From Cedecea sp000277545 (GTDB lineage Bacteria; Pseudomonadota; Gammaproteobacteria; Enterobacterales; Enterobacteriaceae), in NCBI GenBank assembly GCA_050847315.1, contig CP193791.1: a stretch of DNA of 64,000 bases; one strand, 5' to 3'. The position numbers were made by a program, and so were the translations under genes. Below, in pieces: positions 46,414-54,977 of this stretch (position 1 is its first letter; every line of letters starts with the position of its first letter). The notes below the pieces were generated by a model. The model saw only the letters and a list, made by a program, of their open reading frames with translations, was not told where the DNA came from and made no database searches.

Positions 46414-46971
46414 TTACGATTTTTCACCTGGAAGTTGCGTTGGGGTGACAACGGGTGCAGCCTCGGGCAAAGGCTTCAACTGAGGCTCGACAGCAGATTC
46501 GACGACGTTTTCGACCGCCAAGGGTGCCGGTGTCACCGTCTCTGAAGGTACGGCATCAGGCGCAGCCGCCTGATGTGCCGCATTGGCTGGCGTGGCACCG
46601 TCATGACTTAGCTGTTCATCCTTAACCAACGGGTTATGGATGGTATTCGCTTCGTCGCTGTTCTTTTCAGGATCGTGCTGGGTATAGGAACGCTTCATCG
46701 ACTCAGCGGCCTGGCGCAGTTCGTCCATTGACGCCTTCAGTTCAGGCGTCAAATTATCCATACTGGCTTTCTCGACCTTTTTCAGGCTGTCCTGCAGTTC
46801 CTGCAGCTTCAGTTCCTGAGCGAGTTCGTTCTGCACCGTGGTAGCCAGAGAACGCAGCGCGCGCACCCAGCCAACAACTGTTTTTACCGCCACCGGCAAG
46901 CGCTGCGGACCCAGAACAATCAGGCCAATCACAAACACCAGCAGCAGTTCGCCAAAACCAATGTCGAACAC
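46414..46971 (-). CDS. tatB: Sec-independent translocase TatB
   Basis: Receptor partner of TatC. It is 185 aa against 171 in E. coli. The N-terminal membrane helix MFDIGFGELLLVFVIGLIVLG leads to the conserved GPQRLPVA hinge and an amphipathic/helical region to about residue 100. The C-terminal part (about 100-185) is low-complexity, rich in Ala, Pro, Val and Glu, and accounts for the extra length. Three bases downstream of tatA. Confidence 0.96.
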   Translation of the reverse strand: MFDIGFGELLLVFVIGLIVLGPQRLPVAVKTVVGWVRALRSLATTVQNELAQELKLQELQDSLKKVEKASMDNLTPELKASMDELRQAAESMKRSYTQHDPEKNSDEANTIHNPLVKDEQLSHDGATPANAAHQAAAPDAVPSETVTPAPLAVENVVESAVEPQLKPLPEAAPVVTPTQLPGEKS

Positions 46972-46974
46972 GGT

Positions 46975-47229
46975 TTATACCTGCTCTTTATCGTTGCTTT
47001 TCGCTTCGTCTTTTTTCACGTCGCTCGGTTTTTCAGAGAGGGATTTCGCTGTGAAATCAGCATCCTTCTCACCATTTTCTTTCTCTTTGCCGTCGTCGTC
47101 GCTCATGGCTTTCTTAAAGCCCTTAATAGACGCGCCAAGATCTGAACCTAAAGAGCCCAGCTTCTTGGTGCCAAACAATAAAACAACGATAACAACAATG
47201 ATTAGCAATTGTGGCCAACTGATGCCCAT
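46975..47229 (-). CDS. tatA: Sec-independent translocase TatA
   Basis: Pore-forming subunit of the Tat system. It is 84 aa (E. coli 89) with an N-terminal membrane helix (WPQLLIIVVIVVLLF), the FGTKKLG hinge, an amphipathic helix (SLGSDLGASIKGFKKAM) and a charged C-terminal tail. First gene of tatABC, separated from ubiB by 77 bp that includes a possible -10 (TATAAT on the minus strand at 47272-47277). Confidence 0.97.
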   Translation of the reverse strand: MGISWPQLLIIVVIVVLLFGTKKLGSLGSDLGASIKGFKKAMSDDDGKEKENGEKDADFTAKSLSEKPSDVKKDEAKSNDKEQV

Positions 47230-47306
47230 ACCTACTCCTGAATAAAGATGTTAAGGCAATGAGAACCGCTATTATACGGCAATCACCCGTTAATTCCGAT
47301 TAAAGT

Positions 47307-48947
47307 TCAGGCAGAGCGCCGCCAGCCAATCAGCCAGACAACGATTCCCCCCGCCATCAACCAGGCAGGCATAAAGTCCCACTCAGGTTTGTTGATCAGC
47401 AGCAGCGTCCCGCTCAATATAAGCGTGGCACCGATGCCGAACAGGTAACGCGACTGTCCCTGCCGCACGTGATGAAGTTGCAGGTCGCGCTGAATTTTAT
47501 CAACGCTAAGCTGTAATTGCTTGCCCTGGCGCAAACTGTTGTACACCAGTTCCGGCAATTCCGGCATTTTTTCCACCCAAAAAGGCGCTTTTTCTTTGAA
47601 AGCACGTACCAGAGCAGGAATACCAACCTGATCTTTGATCCAGCTTTCCAGGAAAGGTTTCGCCGTTTTCCACAGATCCAGCTGCGGATAAAGCTGCCTA
47701 CCGACGCCTTCGACGTATAAAAGGGTCTTCTGCAGTAAAACTAACTGCGGCTGAACTTCCATGTTGAAACGACGCGCGGTATTGAACAGGTTCAGCAGCA
47801 CATGGCCAAAGGAGATCTCCGCCAGCGGCTTCTCAAAAATAGGTTCACACACGGTGCGAATCGCAAACTCGAACTCTTCGACATTCGTATCTGCCGGCAC
47901 CCAGCCAGAGTCCACATGCAGCTCGGCTACCTTGCGATAATCCCGGTTGAAGAAGGCAATAAAGTTCTCTGCCAGATAGCGCTTATCGTCTTTGTTCAGC
48001 GAGCCCACGATACCGCAGTCGATACCAATGTATTGCGGATCTTCCGGGTGGTCGTAGCTCACGAAAATGTTGCCCGGATGCATGTCCGCATGGAAGAAGC
48101 TGTCGCGGAAGACCTGCGTAAAGAAGACCTGCACGCCACGTTCGGCAAGCAGCTTCATGTTGGTGCCCTGAGCTTCGAGCGCAACGGTGTCAGAGACCGG
48201 AACCCCGTAAATCCGCTCCATCACCATCATGTTCTCGGTGCAGTAGTCCGAATAAACCTCCGGCACATACAGCATCGGGCTATTTTCGAAGTTACGCCGC
48301 AGTTGGATGGCGTTCGCCGCTTCACGCAGCAGGTTTAACTCATCGATCAGCGTTTTTTCGTATTCACGCACCACTTCCAGCGGGCGGAGACGACGGCCAT
48401 CCGGCAGCAAACGCGGCACCCAACGGGCGAGACGATAGATAAGCTTCATATCGGCTTTGATCACCGGCAGGATATCAGGCCGAATGACCTTAATCACGAC
48501 CTCTTTGCCGCTCTCTTTCAGGCGTGCGGTATGCACCTGAGCAATGGAGGCAGAGGCCAGAGGCTTGATGTCAAAATCGTCGAACCAACTTTCAACGGGA
48601 ATGCCGCCCATCGCCAGTTCAATCTGTTTCTTCGCCAACGCACCGTCAAAAGGCGCAACTCTGTCCTGCAACATAGCCAGTTGGTCAGCAATGATCGGTG
48701 GGAACAGATCGCGACGGGTAGAAAGCATCTGACCAAACTTGATCCAAACGGGACCGAGCTCCTGCAGCGCAAGGCGTAGACGTTCTCCCAAAGGCTTATC
48801 ACGGTGACGATTCGGCATCCAGAACAGGCAACGCCGCCACAAACGTAACGGCAGCGTAATGCGCATTTTGGGAATCAGTTCATCAAGGCCATAGCTCAGA
48901 AAGGTACGGACAATGAAATAAAGGCGGCGAATTTCTCCTGGCGTCAT
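47307..48947 (-). CDS. ubiB: ubiquinone biosynthesis accessory ATPase UbiB
   Basis: Atypical protein-kinase-like (ADCK/ABC1) family protein needed for coenzyme Q synthesis, thought to mobilise lipid precursors. It is 546 aa as in E. coli. The KxGQ motif (IKFGQMLSTRRDLFP) is near residues 72-86, the Ala-rich loop ASASIAQVH near 132, and the DMHPGNIF catalytic segment near 287. Two C-terminal membrane helices follow (about 497-545). It overlaps the ubiJ stop by 4 bp. Confidence 0.97.
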   Translation of the reverse strand: MTPGEIRRLYFIVRTFLSYGLDELIPKMRITLPLRLWRRCLFWMPNRHRDKPLGERLRLALQELGPVWIKFGQMLSTRRDLFPPIIADQLAMLQDRVAPFDGALAKKQIELAMGGIPVESWFDDFDIKPLASASIAQVHTARLKESGKEVVIKVIRPDILPVIKADMKLIYRLARWVPRLLPDGRRLRPLEVVREYEKTLIDELNLLREAANAIQLRRNFENSPMLYVPEVYSDYCTENMMVMERIYGVPVSDTVALEAQGTNMKLLAERGVQVFFTQVFRDSFFHADMHPGNIFVSYDHPEDPQYIGIDCGIVGSLNKDDKRYLAENFIAFFNRDYRKVAELHVDSGWVPADTNVEEFEFAIRTVCEPIFEKPLAEISFGHVLLNLFNTARRFNMEVQPQLVLLQKTLLYVEGVGRQLYPQLDLWKTAKPFLESWIKDQVGIPALVRAFKEKAPFWVEKMPELPELVYNSLRQGKQLQLSVDKIQRDLQLHHVRQGQSRYLFGIGATLILSGTLLLINKPEWDFMPAWLMAGGIVVWLIGWRRSA

Positions 48948-49549
48948 TTGCCCTCCAGCTTATCCAGCCGTTTGCTGAGTGCGTCCGCCGAGCGTGCCAG
49001 CGCTTCGGTTTCCTCTGCAAACCAGGCCACTTCAAGTGAGCCAGGCGCAACGCGCCACTCTTCGGTGAGCGCTTCTCCCAGATACTGCTGATTGCGGATC
49101 AATCCTTTTTTCAGCAGCTTTCCGCCATGACGCACAAACTTACTGATACCTTCAGAGGCAATATCGCCTATATACGGAGCCAGCAGTTCCGCAGGATCAA
49201 ACTCCGCGAGATCCATCAGCGATGCCAGATTTTGTACAACCTGAATGTCACCTGCCACGTCAAGTTCACCGCTGCGAATCAGAGCGGTAAGTTGCTGGCG
49301 ATCGCGCAGTTTCGACAGCACGCCGATATGGGTTGTGACGCTACAATCCGCCTCACTTTCCCACTGGCTCAGTACGTCCAGCTGTTGTTCACTGAACACC
49401 AGCACCAGCGGCGCTGAAAATTCTTTCAGGCTAACGCGCAACGTCTTGCCCTGCAGGCGTTGGCGCGCGGATTTCAGGCTACGATCGCGCCAGAGGAAAG
49501 TGTTCAGCACACCTTCGATTCCGGCAGTCATCAGCGACATAAATGGCAT
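48944..49549 (-). CDS. ubiJ: ubiquinone biosynthesis accessory factor UbiJ
   Basis: SCP2-domain lipid-binding scaffold of the soluble Ubi complex. It is 201 aa, the E. coli length, beginning MPFMSLMTAGIEGVLNTFLWRD, with the SCP2 fold from about 15 to 115 and a C-terminal coiled coil. It lies between ubiE (12 bp) and ubiB (overlap). In E. coli the small RNA EsrE has been mapped to this 3' region; I could not verify an equivalent. Confidence 0.95.
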   Translation of the reverse strand: MPFMSLMTAGIEGVLNTFLWRDRSLKSARQRLQGKTLRVSLKEFSAPLVLVFSEQQLDVLSQWESEADCSVTTHIGVLSKLRDRQQLTALIRSGELDVAGDIQVVQNLASLMDLAEFDPAELLAPYIGDIASEGISKFVRHGGKLLKKGLIRNQQYLGEALTEEWRVAPGSLEVAWFAEETEALARSADALSKRLDKLEGK

Positions 49550-49561
49550 CGCGGCTCCCTG

Positions 49562-50332
49562 TTAGAATTTATAGCCACGGTGCAGGGCGACAATCCCACC
49601 GGTCATATTGTAATAGGTGGTGTTTTCAAACCCGGCTTCTTCCATCATGCCTTTCAGCGTTTCCTGATCCGGGTGCATGCGAATGGATTCTGCCAGGTAG
49701 CGATAGCTTTCGCCGTCCTGAGCGACCATTTCACCGATGCGCGGCAGAATGTGGAACGAATACGCGTCGTAGGCTTTGTTCAGCGGCTCGAAAGCTGGTT
49801 TGGAGAACTCAAGCACCAGCAGGCGGCCACCGGGTTTGAGAACGCGGAACATAGAGCGCAATGCAGCGTCTTTATCCGTGACGTTACGCAGGCCAAAGGA
49901 GATGGTGATGCAGTCAAAGGTGTTGTCCGGGAATGGCAGCGCTTCGGCGTTAGCCTGCACGTATCTGACGTTCCCCACAATGCCGATATTGCGTAGCTTT
50001 TCACGCCCCATTTTCAGCATCGAATCGTTAATATCGGCCAATACGACTTCACCGGTCTCACCAACCAGGCGAGAAAATTTCGCCGTCAGATCGCCCGTAC
50101 CGCCCGCAAGATCCAGCACGCGCTGGCCACGACGTACGCCACTGCAGTCTATCGTGTAGCGTTTCCACAACCTGTGGATACCAAAAGACATCAGGTCGTT
50201 CATTACGTCGTATTTCGCCGCAACAGAGTGGAACACGTTCGCCACCATATCGACCTTTTGCTCTTTAGCTACGGTACGGAAGCCAAAGTGCGTTGTTTCC
50301 TGGGATCCGGACTCCTGGGATTCATCAACCAT
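49562..50332 (-). CDS. ubiE: ubiquinone/menaquinone C-methyltransferase
   Basis: SAM-dependent methyltransferase acting on both 2-polyprenyl-6-methoxybenzoquinol and demethylmenaquinol. It is 256 aa, five more than E. coli, owing to an insertion at the N-terminus (MVDESQESGSQETTHFGF). Motif I is VLDLAGGTGDL near residue 74; LPFPDNTFDCITISFGLRNV follows. First gene of ubiEJB. Confidence 0.97.
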   Translation of the reverse strand: MVDESQESGSQETTHFGFRTVAKEQKVDMVANVFHSVAAKYDVMNDLMSFGIHRLWKRYTIDCSGVRRGQRVLDLAGGTGDLTAKFSRLVGETGEVVLADINDSMLKMGREKLRNIGIVGNVRYVQANAEALPFPDNTFDCITISFGLRNVTDKDAALRSMFRVLKPGGRLLVLEFSKPAFEPLNKAYDAYSFHILPRIGEMVAQDGESYRYLAESIRMHPDQETLKGMMEEAGFENTTYYNMTGGIVALHRGYKF

Positions 50333-50423
50333 CTCAATGCCTGCTTAATAAAGAAAATGTTCGGGAAGTGTAACAGAATGGGCGTGAAAGCCCTATGATT
50401 CAACCGTGCTACTCAGCCTCAGT

Positions 50424-51857
50424 TTAACGCTCTTCACCCGTGCGCGATGAAGACAAAGTATCGAATTCAGCCTCAGGTTCTTCGCCCGCATGGCCCAGTC
50501 GAGCCGAATCATCCTCATCTTCCTGACGAGCGCGCTCGACCAGATCTGGATTCATCTCACGTTTGACTTCTACGCCAAGTCCGCGAAACGCATCTGCCTG
50601 AACCAGGATATTCCCACGGCCGGATGAAAGTTTTTTCATCGCCTGCCGGTAGTTATCCTGCGCCTTATCGAGACTTTGCCCAATCGCAGACATATCATCC
50701 ACGAACAGGCGCATTTTATCGTACAGGCGCCCCGCCCTGTCGGCGATTTGCTGGGCATTACGGCTTTGATGTTCATAGCGCCACAGATTGGCAATAGTGC
50801 GCAGCGCCACCAGCAGCGTCGTCGGGCTCACCAGCATAATGTTATTTTTCAGCGCTTCGCTAATCAGTTCAGGCTGCCTGTCGATAGCCAGCAGGAAAGC
50901 GGGCTCAACGGGAATAAACATCAACACATAGTCCAGCGAACGTAGCCCCGGTAGCTGTTGGTAATCTTTGCGCCCCAGCAGGCGAATATGGCTGCGGATA
51001 GCGGCGATGTGCTCATTCAGCGCACTTTCACGCGTGAGTTCATCTTCACCATTGAAGTAACGCTCATAGGCCACCAGCGTCATTTTTGCATCAATAACAA
51101 CGTCTTTGCCCTGAGGCAGGCGGACGATAACATCCGGCTGCATACGACTGTTGTTTTCAAGCTGGATGTTCACCTGAGTCTGGTATTCATGCCCTTCACG
51201 CAGGCCAGAAGCTTCCAATACCCTAGTTAACACCACTTCCCCCCAGTTACCCTGGGTTTTGTTGTCGCCCTTCAGTGCTTTGGTGAGATTGAGCGCCTCT
51301 TGCGCCATTTGTGCATTGAGCTGCTGAAGGTTACGGATTTCGTGCGTCAACGTATGCCGTTCGCGTGCTTCCTGGCCAAAACTCTCCTGGACCTGGCGTC
51401 GGAAGCCATCGAGCTGTTCTCGAAGTGGGGAAAGCAACACGTTAAGGCTTTGGCGGTTCTGCTCTTCAACCTTACGCCCGCTTTGCTCAAAAATACGGTG
51501 GGCAAGATTCTCAAACTGCTCGTTCAGGCGCTGCTCGCTGTTAAGCATTTGGCGATGCTTGTCTTCAGCATTGAGCCGGGTTTGCTCGAGCAACGTGGTC
51601 AGCTCACGAATATCTGCTTCCTGCCCGCTGTTAATTTCCATTTGAGCACGGACCTCACGGTTAAGCTGGTCGCACTCATCTCGCCAGTGCTGGTTTTGCT
51701 GAAGCTCCTGCCGCGCGGCTGTAAGCTCACCGTAGATTTCACGCTGTTCTTCATGCAAAGCCGCCAACCGCTGCGCCGCACGCAGACTGGCGACAAGCCA
51801 GCCGGTCAGCAAGCCCACCAACCCGATGCCCAGCCCAAACAACAGTGAAATATCCAT
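50424..51857 (-). CDS. rmuC: DNA recombination protein RmuC
   Basis: Predicted nuclease-fold protein that limits recombination at inverted repeats. It is 477 aa (E. coli 475). An N-terminal membrane helix (LLFGLGIGLVGLLTGWLVASL) is followed by a long coiled coil (about 25-200) and the RmuC nuclease-like domain (about 210-400, with GNWGEVVLTRVLEASGL and KDVVIDAKMTL). The tail is acidic. Monocistronic, between ubiE and udp. Confidence 0.95.
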   Translation of the reverse strand: MDISLLFGLGIGLVGLLTGWLVASLRAAQRLAALHEEQREIYGELTAARQELQQNQHWRDECDQLNREVRAQMEINSGQEADIRELTTLLEQTRLNAEDKHRQMLNSEQRLNEQFENLAHRIFEQSGRKVEEQNRQSLNVLLSPLREQLDGFRRQVQESFGQEARERHTLTHEIRNLQQLNAQMAQEALNLTKALKGDNKTQGNWGEVVLTRVLEASGLREGHEYQTQVNIQLENNSRMQPDVIVRLPQGKDVVIDAKMTLVAYERYFNGEDELTRESALNEHIAAIRSHIRLLGRKDYQQLPGLRSLDYVLMFIPVEPAFLLAIDRQPELISEALKNNIMLVSPTTLLVALRTIANLWRYEHQSRNAQQIADRAGRLYDKMRLFVDDMSAIGQSLDKAQDNYRQAMKKLSSGRGNILVQADAFRGLGVEVKREMNPDLVERARQEDEDDSARLGHAGEEPEAEFDTLSSSRTGEER

Positions 51858-51952
51858 GCTTCCCCCAAAACGATACCAACATCGGCAAAATAAAATTCTG
51901 CTGTATAAATGTCCAGATGAAAAGGGATTTTCCGGAAGGGAGCGCGCAAAGC

Positions 51953-51978
51953 ATAAAAAAAGCCGGCGAGCGCCGGCC
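51953..51978 (-). terminator. udp terminator
   Basis: GCCGGC (51962-51967) and GCCGGC (51972-51977) pair in a GC-rich hairpin followed on the minus strand by nine Us interrupted by one base (51953-51961). It lies about 20 bases after the udp stop. Confidence 0.88.
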
Positions 51979-51998
51979 TTATGATCGGAAAAGCAAAA

Positions 51999-52760
51999 CT
52001 ACAGCAGGCGACGCGCCGCCTCGACCACGATTTTCACCGCGTGACTTTCCGTTTTCTTCATGGTTTCCGCGTTAGGGATCTCTTGCTGAGTACGGTTCAC
52101 GATGACCCCGGCAACCATACCCGCACGCAGACCCTGGCTGGAGCACATGGTCAGCAGCGTGGCGGATTCCATTTCATAGTTCATCACGCCCATTTCCTGC
52201 CACTCTTTCATTGAGCCTTTGAAGCGGCTAACTACGCGGCCGGAGAGCGTGTCGTAACGCTCCTGACCAGGGTAGAAGGTGTCGGAGGATGCCGTCACGC
52301 CGATGTGCGTCGTTGCGCCCACGGCTTTTGCCGCTTCAACCAGCGCGGTAGTACATGCGAAGTCTGCCACAGCCGGGTATTCCATTGGCGCGAAGTGCAG
52401 GCTGGCACCATCCAGGCGAACAGATGCGGTGGTCACGAGCACATCGCCGACGTTGATGTTCGGCTGAATCGCCCCGGTAGTCCCGACGCGCAGGAAAGTG
52501 CGAATGCCAAGCTGTGCCAGTTCTTCAACGGCAATAGAGGTAGATGGGCCGCCGATACCGGTAGAACAGATGATAACCGGCTTGCCGTCGAGTTCAGCAC
52601 GCCAGGAAGTGAATTCACGGTGGGAAGCCAGCTTAACCGGCTTGTCCATCAGCGCGGCGATTTTTTCCACACGCTCAGGATCGCCAGGGACGATGGCAAG
52701 CGTAGCCCCTTGCAGGTCATTTTTAGTGAGGCCGAGATGGAAAACATCAGACTTGGACAT
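51999..52760 (-). CDS. udp: uridine phosphorylase
   Basis: Reversible phosphorolysis of uridine to uracil and ribose 1-phosphate. It is 253 aa from the ATG at 52760, the E. coli length, beginning MSKSDVFHLGLTKNDLQGAT. Phosphate-binding GDPERV and GTTGAI segments and the NYEMESATL base-binding motif are present. A longer open frame upstream crosses the promoter region and is rejected. Divergent from the dienelactone hydrolase gene; two CRP sites lie upstream. Confidence 0.97.
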   Translation of the reverse strand: MSKSDVFHLGLTKNDLQGATLAIVPGDPERVEKIAALMDKPVKLASHREFTSWRAELDGKPVIICSTGIGGPSTSIAVEELAQLGIRTFLRVGTTGAIQPNINVGDVLVTTASVRLDGASLHFAPMEYPAVADFACTTALVEAAKAVGATTHIGVTASSDTFYPGQERYDTLSGRVVSRFKGSMKEWQEMGVMNYEMESATLLTMCSSQGLRAGMVAGVIVNRTQQEIPNAETMKKTESHAVKIVVEAARRLL

Positions 52761-52828
52761 AACAGACTCCTCTGTTGAGTAGGTTTCAGGAGAAGCAAAG
52801 CGACACTTTACAGAACCCCTGAGCATAA

Positions 52829-52850
52829 TTTCGTGATGACGCTCACTTTG
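52829..52850 (-). promoter_or_regulatory. CRP site proximal to udp
   Basis: Centred on GTGA-TGACGC-TCAC (52833-52846), a symmetric CRP core. It lies about 80 bp upstream of the udp start. Together with the distal site it forms the tandem arrangement of CytR/CRP-regulated nucleoside genes. Confidence 0.7.
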
Positions 52851-52880
52851 GATGAAACAAATTACATTATTTGTATATTC

Positions 52881-52902
52881 ATATGCGATCAGCATCACAA
52901 TT
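52881..52902 (-). promoter_or_regulatory. CRP site distal to udp
   Basis: TGCGA-TCAGCA-TCACA (52884-52899) matches nine of ten CRP consensus bases. Its centre is 52 bp from the proximal site, about five helical turns, as in CytR-controlled promoters where CytR binds between two CRP dimers. Confidence 0.7.
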
Positions 52903-53014
52903 AAGCGTCAATCGGGCTATTTTTTGAACTTTGACGGCGTTTTTTGCCCGCCAGATTTGCTACTAATCCTGGCTATAGTTATCACACTGCGCTAATGCTG
53001 GTTCGGAGAAAACC

Positions 53015-53842
53015 ATGAAACAAAAGCAAACAACACATAACACACCGGGCGAAGGTTTCGCACCGGCGGCATCCCCCATCGCCCCCACCGCTTTGCTAAC
53101 GCCGGACGACACTATTCTTTCTGGGGAAACGTCAATTCCAAGCCAGGGCGACAATATGCCGGCTTACCACGCCAGGCCCAAAAATGCCGATGGCCCGCTG
53201 CCGGTTGTGATTGTCATTCAGGAGATTTTTGGCGTACACGAACATATCCGCGATCTCTGCCGTCGACTGGCGCTTGAAGGCTATCTGGCCATCGCCCCGG
53301 AGCTTTATTTTCGCCAGGGAGAACCGGGAGATTTTGCCGATATCCCCACGTTGTTAAGCAGCCTGGTCTCAAAAGTGCCGGATAACCAGGTGCTGGGCGA
53401 CCTTGATCATGTGGCCAGTTGGGCTTCACGCAACGGCGGCGATGCGCATCGCCTGATGGTCACCGGTTTTTGCTGGGGCGGGCGAATTGCCTGGCTTTAT
53501 GCGGCGCACAATCCACAGCTGAAAGCGGCCGTCGCCTGGTACGGCAAGCTGACGGGTGAGAAAACGTTGAACTCTCATCACCACCCGGTAGATATCGCCG
53601 TCAATCTTAATGCGCCAGTGCTAGGCCTTTATGGTGGTCAGGATACCGGGATTTCTCAGGAAAGCGTTGAGACCATGCGCCAGGCACTAAGAGCGGCCAA
53701 TGCCAGGGCGGAAATTATTGTCTACCCGGAAGCCGGACACGCTTTTAACGCTGACTACCGCCCGAGCTACCATGAAGCGTCGGCCAAAGATGGCTGGGAA
53801 AGGATGCTGGCGTGGTTTAAACGGTACGGAGTAAGGAAGTAA
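53015..53842 (+). CDS. ysgA: dienelactone hydrolase family protein
   Basis: Alpha/beta hydrolase of the dienelactone hydrolase family, orthologous to E. coli YsgA (271 aa); here 275 aa, starting MKQKQTTHNTPGEGFAPAASP. The nucleophile Cys153 lies in TGFCWGGRI, with an Asp in GLYGGQDTG and a His in EAGHAFNADYRPSY completing the triad. The natural substrate is not known. Divergent from udp; followed by a symmetric hairpin. Confidence 0.93.
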   Translation: MKQKQTTHNTPGEGFAPAASPIAPTALLTPDDTILSGETSIPSQGDNMPAYHARPKNADGPLPVVIVIQEIFGVHEHIRDLCRRLALEGYLAIAPELYFRQGEPGDFADIPTLLSSLVSKVPDNQVLGDLDHVASWASRNGGDAHRLMVTGFCWGGRIAWLYAAHNPQLKAAVAWYGKLTGEKTLNSHHHPVDIAVNLNAPVLGLYGGQDTGISQESVETMRQALRAANARAEIIVYPEAGHAFNADYRPSYHEASAKDGWERMLAWFKRYGVRK

Positions 53843-53871
53843 AGCCGGTCGGTTACCCCGGACTGCATAAC

Positions 53872-53900
53872 ATAACGGGCCGTCCGTCACGGCCCGTTAT
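53872..53900. terminator. symmetric hairpin after the dienelactone hydrolase gene
   Basis: ATAACGGGCCGT (53872-53883) and ACGGCCCGTTAT (53889-53900) form a perfect 12-bp stem with a 5-base loop. No long T-run follows on either strand. It lies between converging genes and probably terminates in both directions. Confidence 0.7.
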
Positions 53901-53910
53901 ATCCTGACAT

Positions 53911-54192
53911 CTAAAAATCGTATTCGTTAATCACATCTAGAATACTTTTTTCATTATGGTAGCGAGTTCTCAAAGCACCCTGCTGCGATTTTGCTTTACC
54001 ACAGATAACATTAACCTGTTTTTCAATATCCTTTTGCTGCTCTTTTGGCAAGCTAGAATCCCATTCACCAGATAAATGCTGGCAGTCATCTGCATTTATT
54101 AGAAACTCAGTAACGTCTTTTGGATATTTATCCGCAGCCTGAGCGCAGGAAACCAAAAAGAATAGCGCACAGAAAATTAGGCTTTTATTCAT
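53911..54192 (-). CDS. small secreted or lipid-anchored protein, candidate immunity protein
   Basis: 93 aa from the ATG at 54192. A clear signal peptide MNKSLIFCALFFLVSCAQA opens it: either a lipobox LVSC (Cys16) or a signal peptidase I site after AQA. The mature part is short and charged, with two more cysteines (Cys37, Cys64) that could form a disulfide in the periplasm, around DCQHLSGEWDSS and VICGKAKSQQG. I do not recognise a named family. It starts one base after the stop of the M15-like gene (coupled), and the pair fits a periplasmic immunity protein for that enzyme; this is inference. AT-rich compared with its neighbours. Longer in-frame starts at 54204 and 54234 would mask the signal peptide. 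Confidence 0.75.
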   Translation of the reverse strand: MNKSLIFCALFFLVSCAQAADKYPKDVTEFLINADDCQHLSGEWDSSLPKEQQKDIEKQVNVICGKAKSQQGALRTRYHNEKSILDVINEYDF

Positions 54193-54193
54193 T

Positions 54194-54772
54194 TTATCGA
54201 CCATCCGTTGACCAATGAGGTTTATCGTTAGCACCGCCGTGATACTTTATCACATCAAAGCTTTTCCCTACTTCATGTAATTGAGTATTCATGCCATCAC
54301 GGGGCATTGTTTTGATAATAACAGTCTCACCTTTATTATCTTTAATTTCCAGGTTACCCATCCACGACAGCGTCATATCAATAGCATTGCCTTCCGTATG
54401 TCGGCTCCTTAACGCCGGAGCAACGTTGAGATTGGACATGCCATAAGCCCGGACCATCGCTTTTGCCGCATTAATGCTTTTATTTCTGTCAGCCTTTCCG
54501 TTCGCACCATTATGCACCCATTCAATTTCCACACCCGATTTTTCAGGAATATTGGCAGGTTCAACCATGCCTCGTGCCAGCTTCCAGGACCAGTGCATTA
54601 AATATGCCCTTTCCGGCGGACGTAACGTCGCCGAAATAGTTACCCTGACGCCAGCATCTTCAAGGCTTTTTAGAAAATTATTTACATTTGCCCGGAATAT
54701 TGGACTCAGGGTTTGCGTGTCACTACTTCCCTGGAATCGACTAACCCAGCTTTCACCGCTTAGCTGCTTCAT
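54194..54772 (-). CDS. peptidase M15-like protein, candidate peptidoglycan hydrolase effector
   Basis: 192 aa. The motif SRHTEGNAIDM (His125, Asp132) and a late KPHW (His186) match the SxHxxGxAxD and HxW zinc-site pattern of the M15/VanY-type DD- or LD-carboxypeptidases and phage endolysins. An upstream VTISATLRPPERAYLMHW segment (44-61) fits the same fold. It has no signal peptide or membrane segment, so reaching peptidoglycan would need a dedicated route such as a type VI secretion system or phage-style lysis. It lies between the dienelactone hydrolase gene and metE, adjacent to a small lipoprotein gene, and is AT-rich. E. coli K-12 lacks it here. Alternatives are a phage lysin remnant or a housekeeping carboxypeptidase; no phage genes adjoin it. 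A ribosome site AAAGGAT precedes the start. Confidence 0.8.
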   Translation of the reverse strand: MKQLSGESWVSRFQGSSDTQTLSPIFRANVNNFLKSLEDAGVRVTISATLRPPERAYLMHWSWKLARGMVEPANIPEKSGVEIEWVHNGANGKADRNKSINAAKAMVRAYGMSNLNVAPALRSRHTEGNAIDMTLSWMGNLEIKDNKGETVIIKTMPRDGMNTQLHEVGKSFDVIKYHGGANDKPHWSTDGR

Positions 54773-54950
54773 AAGTATCCTTTTATTTCACAAAAAAAGA
54801 CAAACTGCGCAGTAAGCTTCTCAAGAAAAAATTCAGCATGACAAGGTGAATGTTGGATAAATACGACTTTCAGAAAAGAGTAAGGGCATTATTCCTGGCA
54901 TTAGCATGCATTAGCGAACAGGGAGATGAGGGCGTGATTTTAACTGTGTG

Positions 54951-54977
54951 AAAAACGGAGGCTCTCACCTCCGTTTT
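54951..54977 (-). terminator. metE terminator
   Basis: On the minus strand AAAACGGAGG and CCTCCGTTTT (54952-54977) form a 10-bp stem, followed by one more U and CACAC. It lies five bases beyond the metE stop. Confidence 0.85.
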
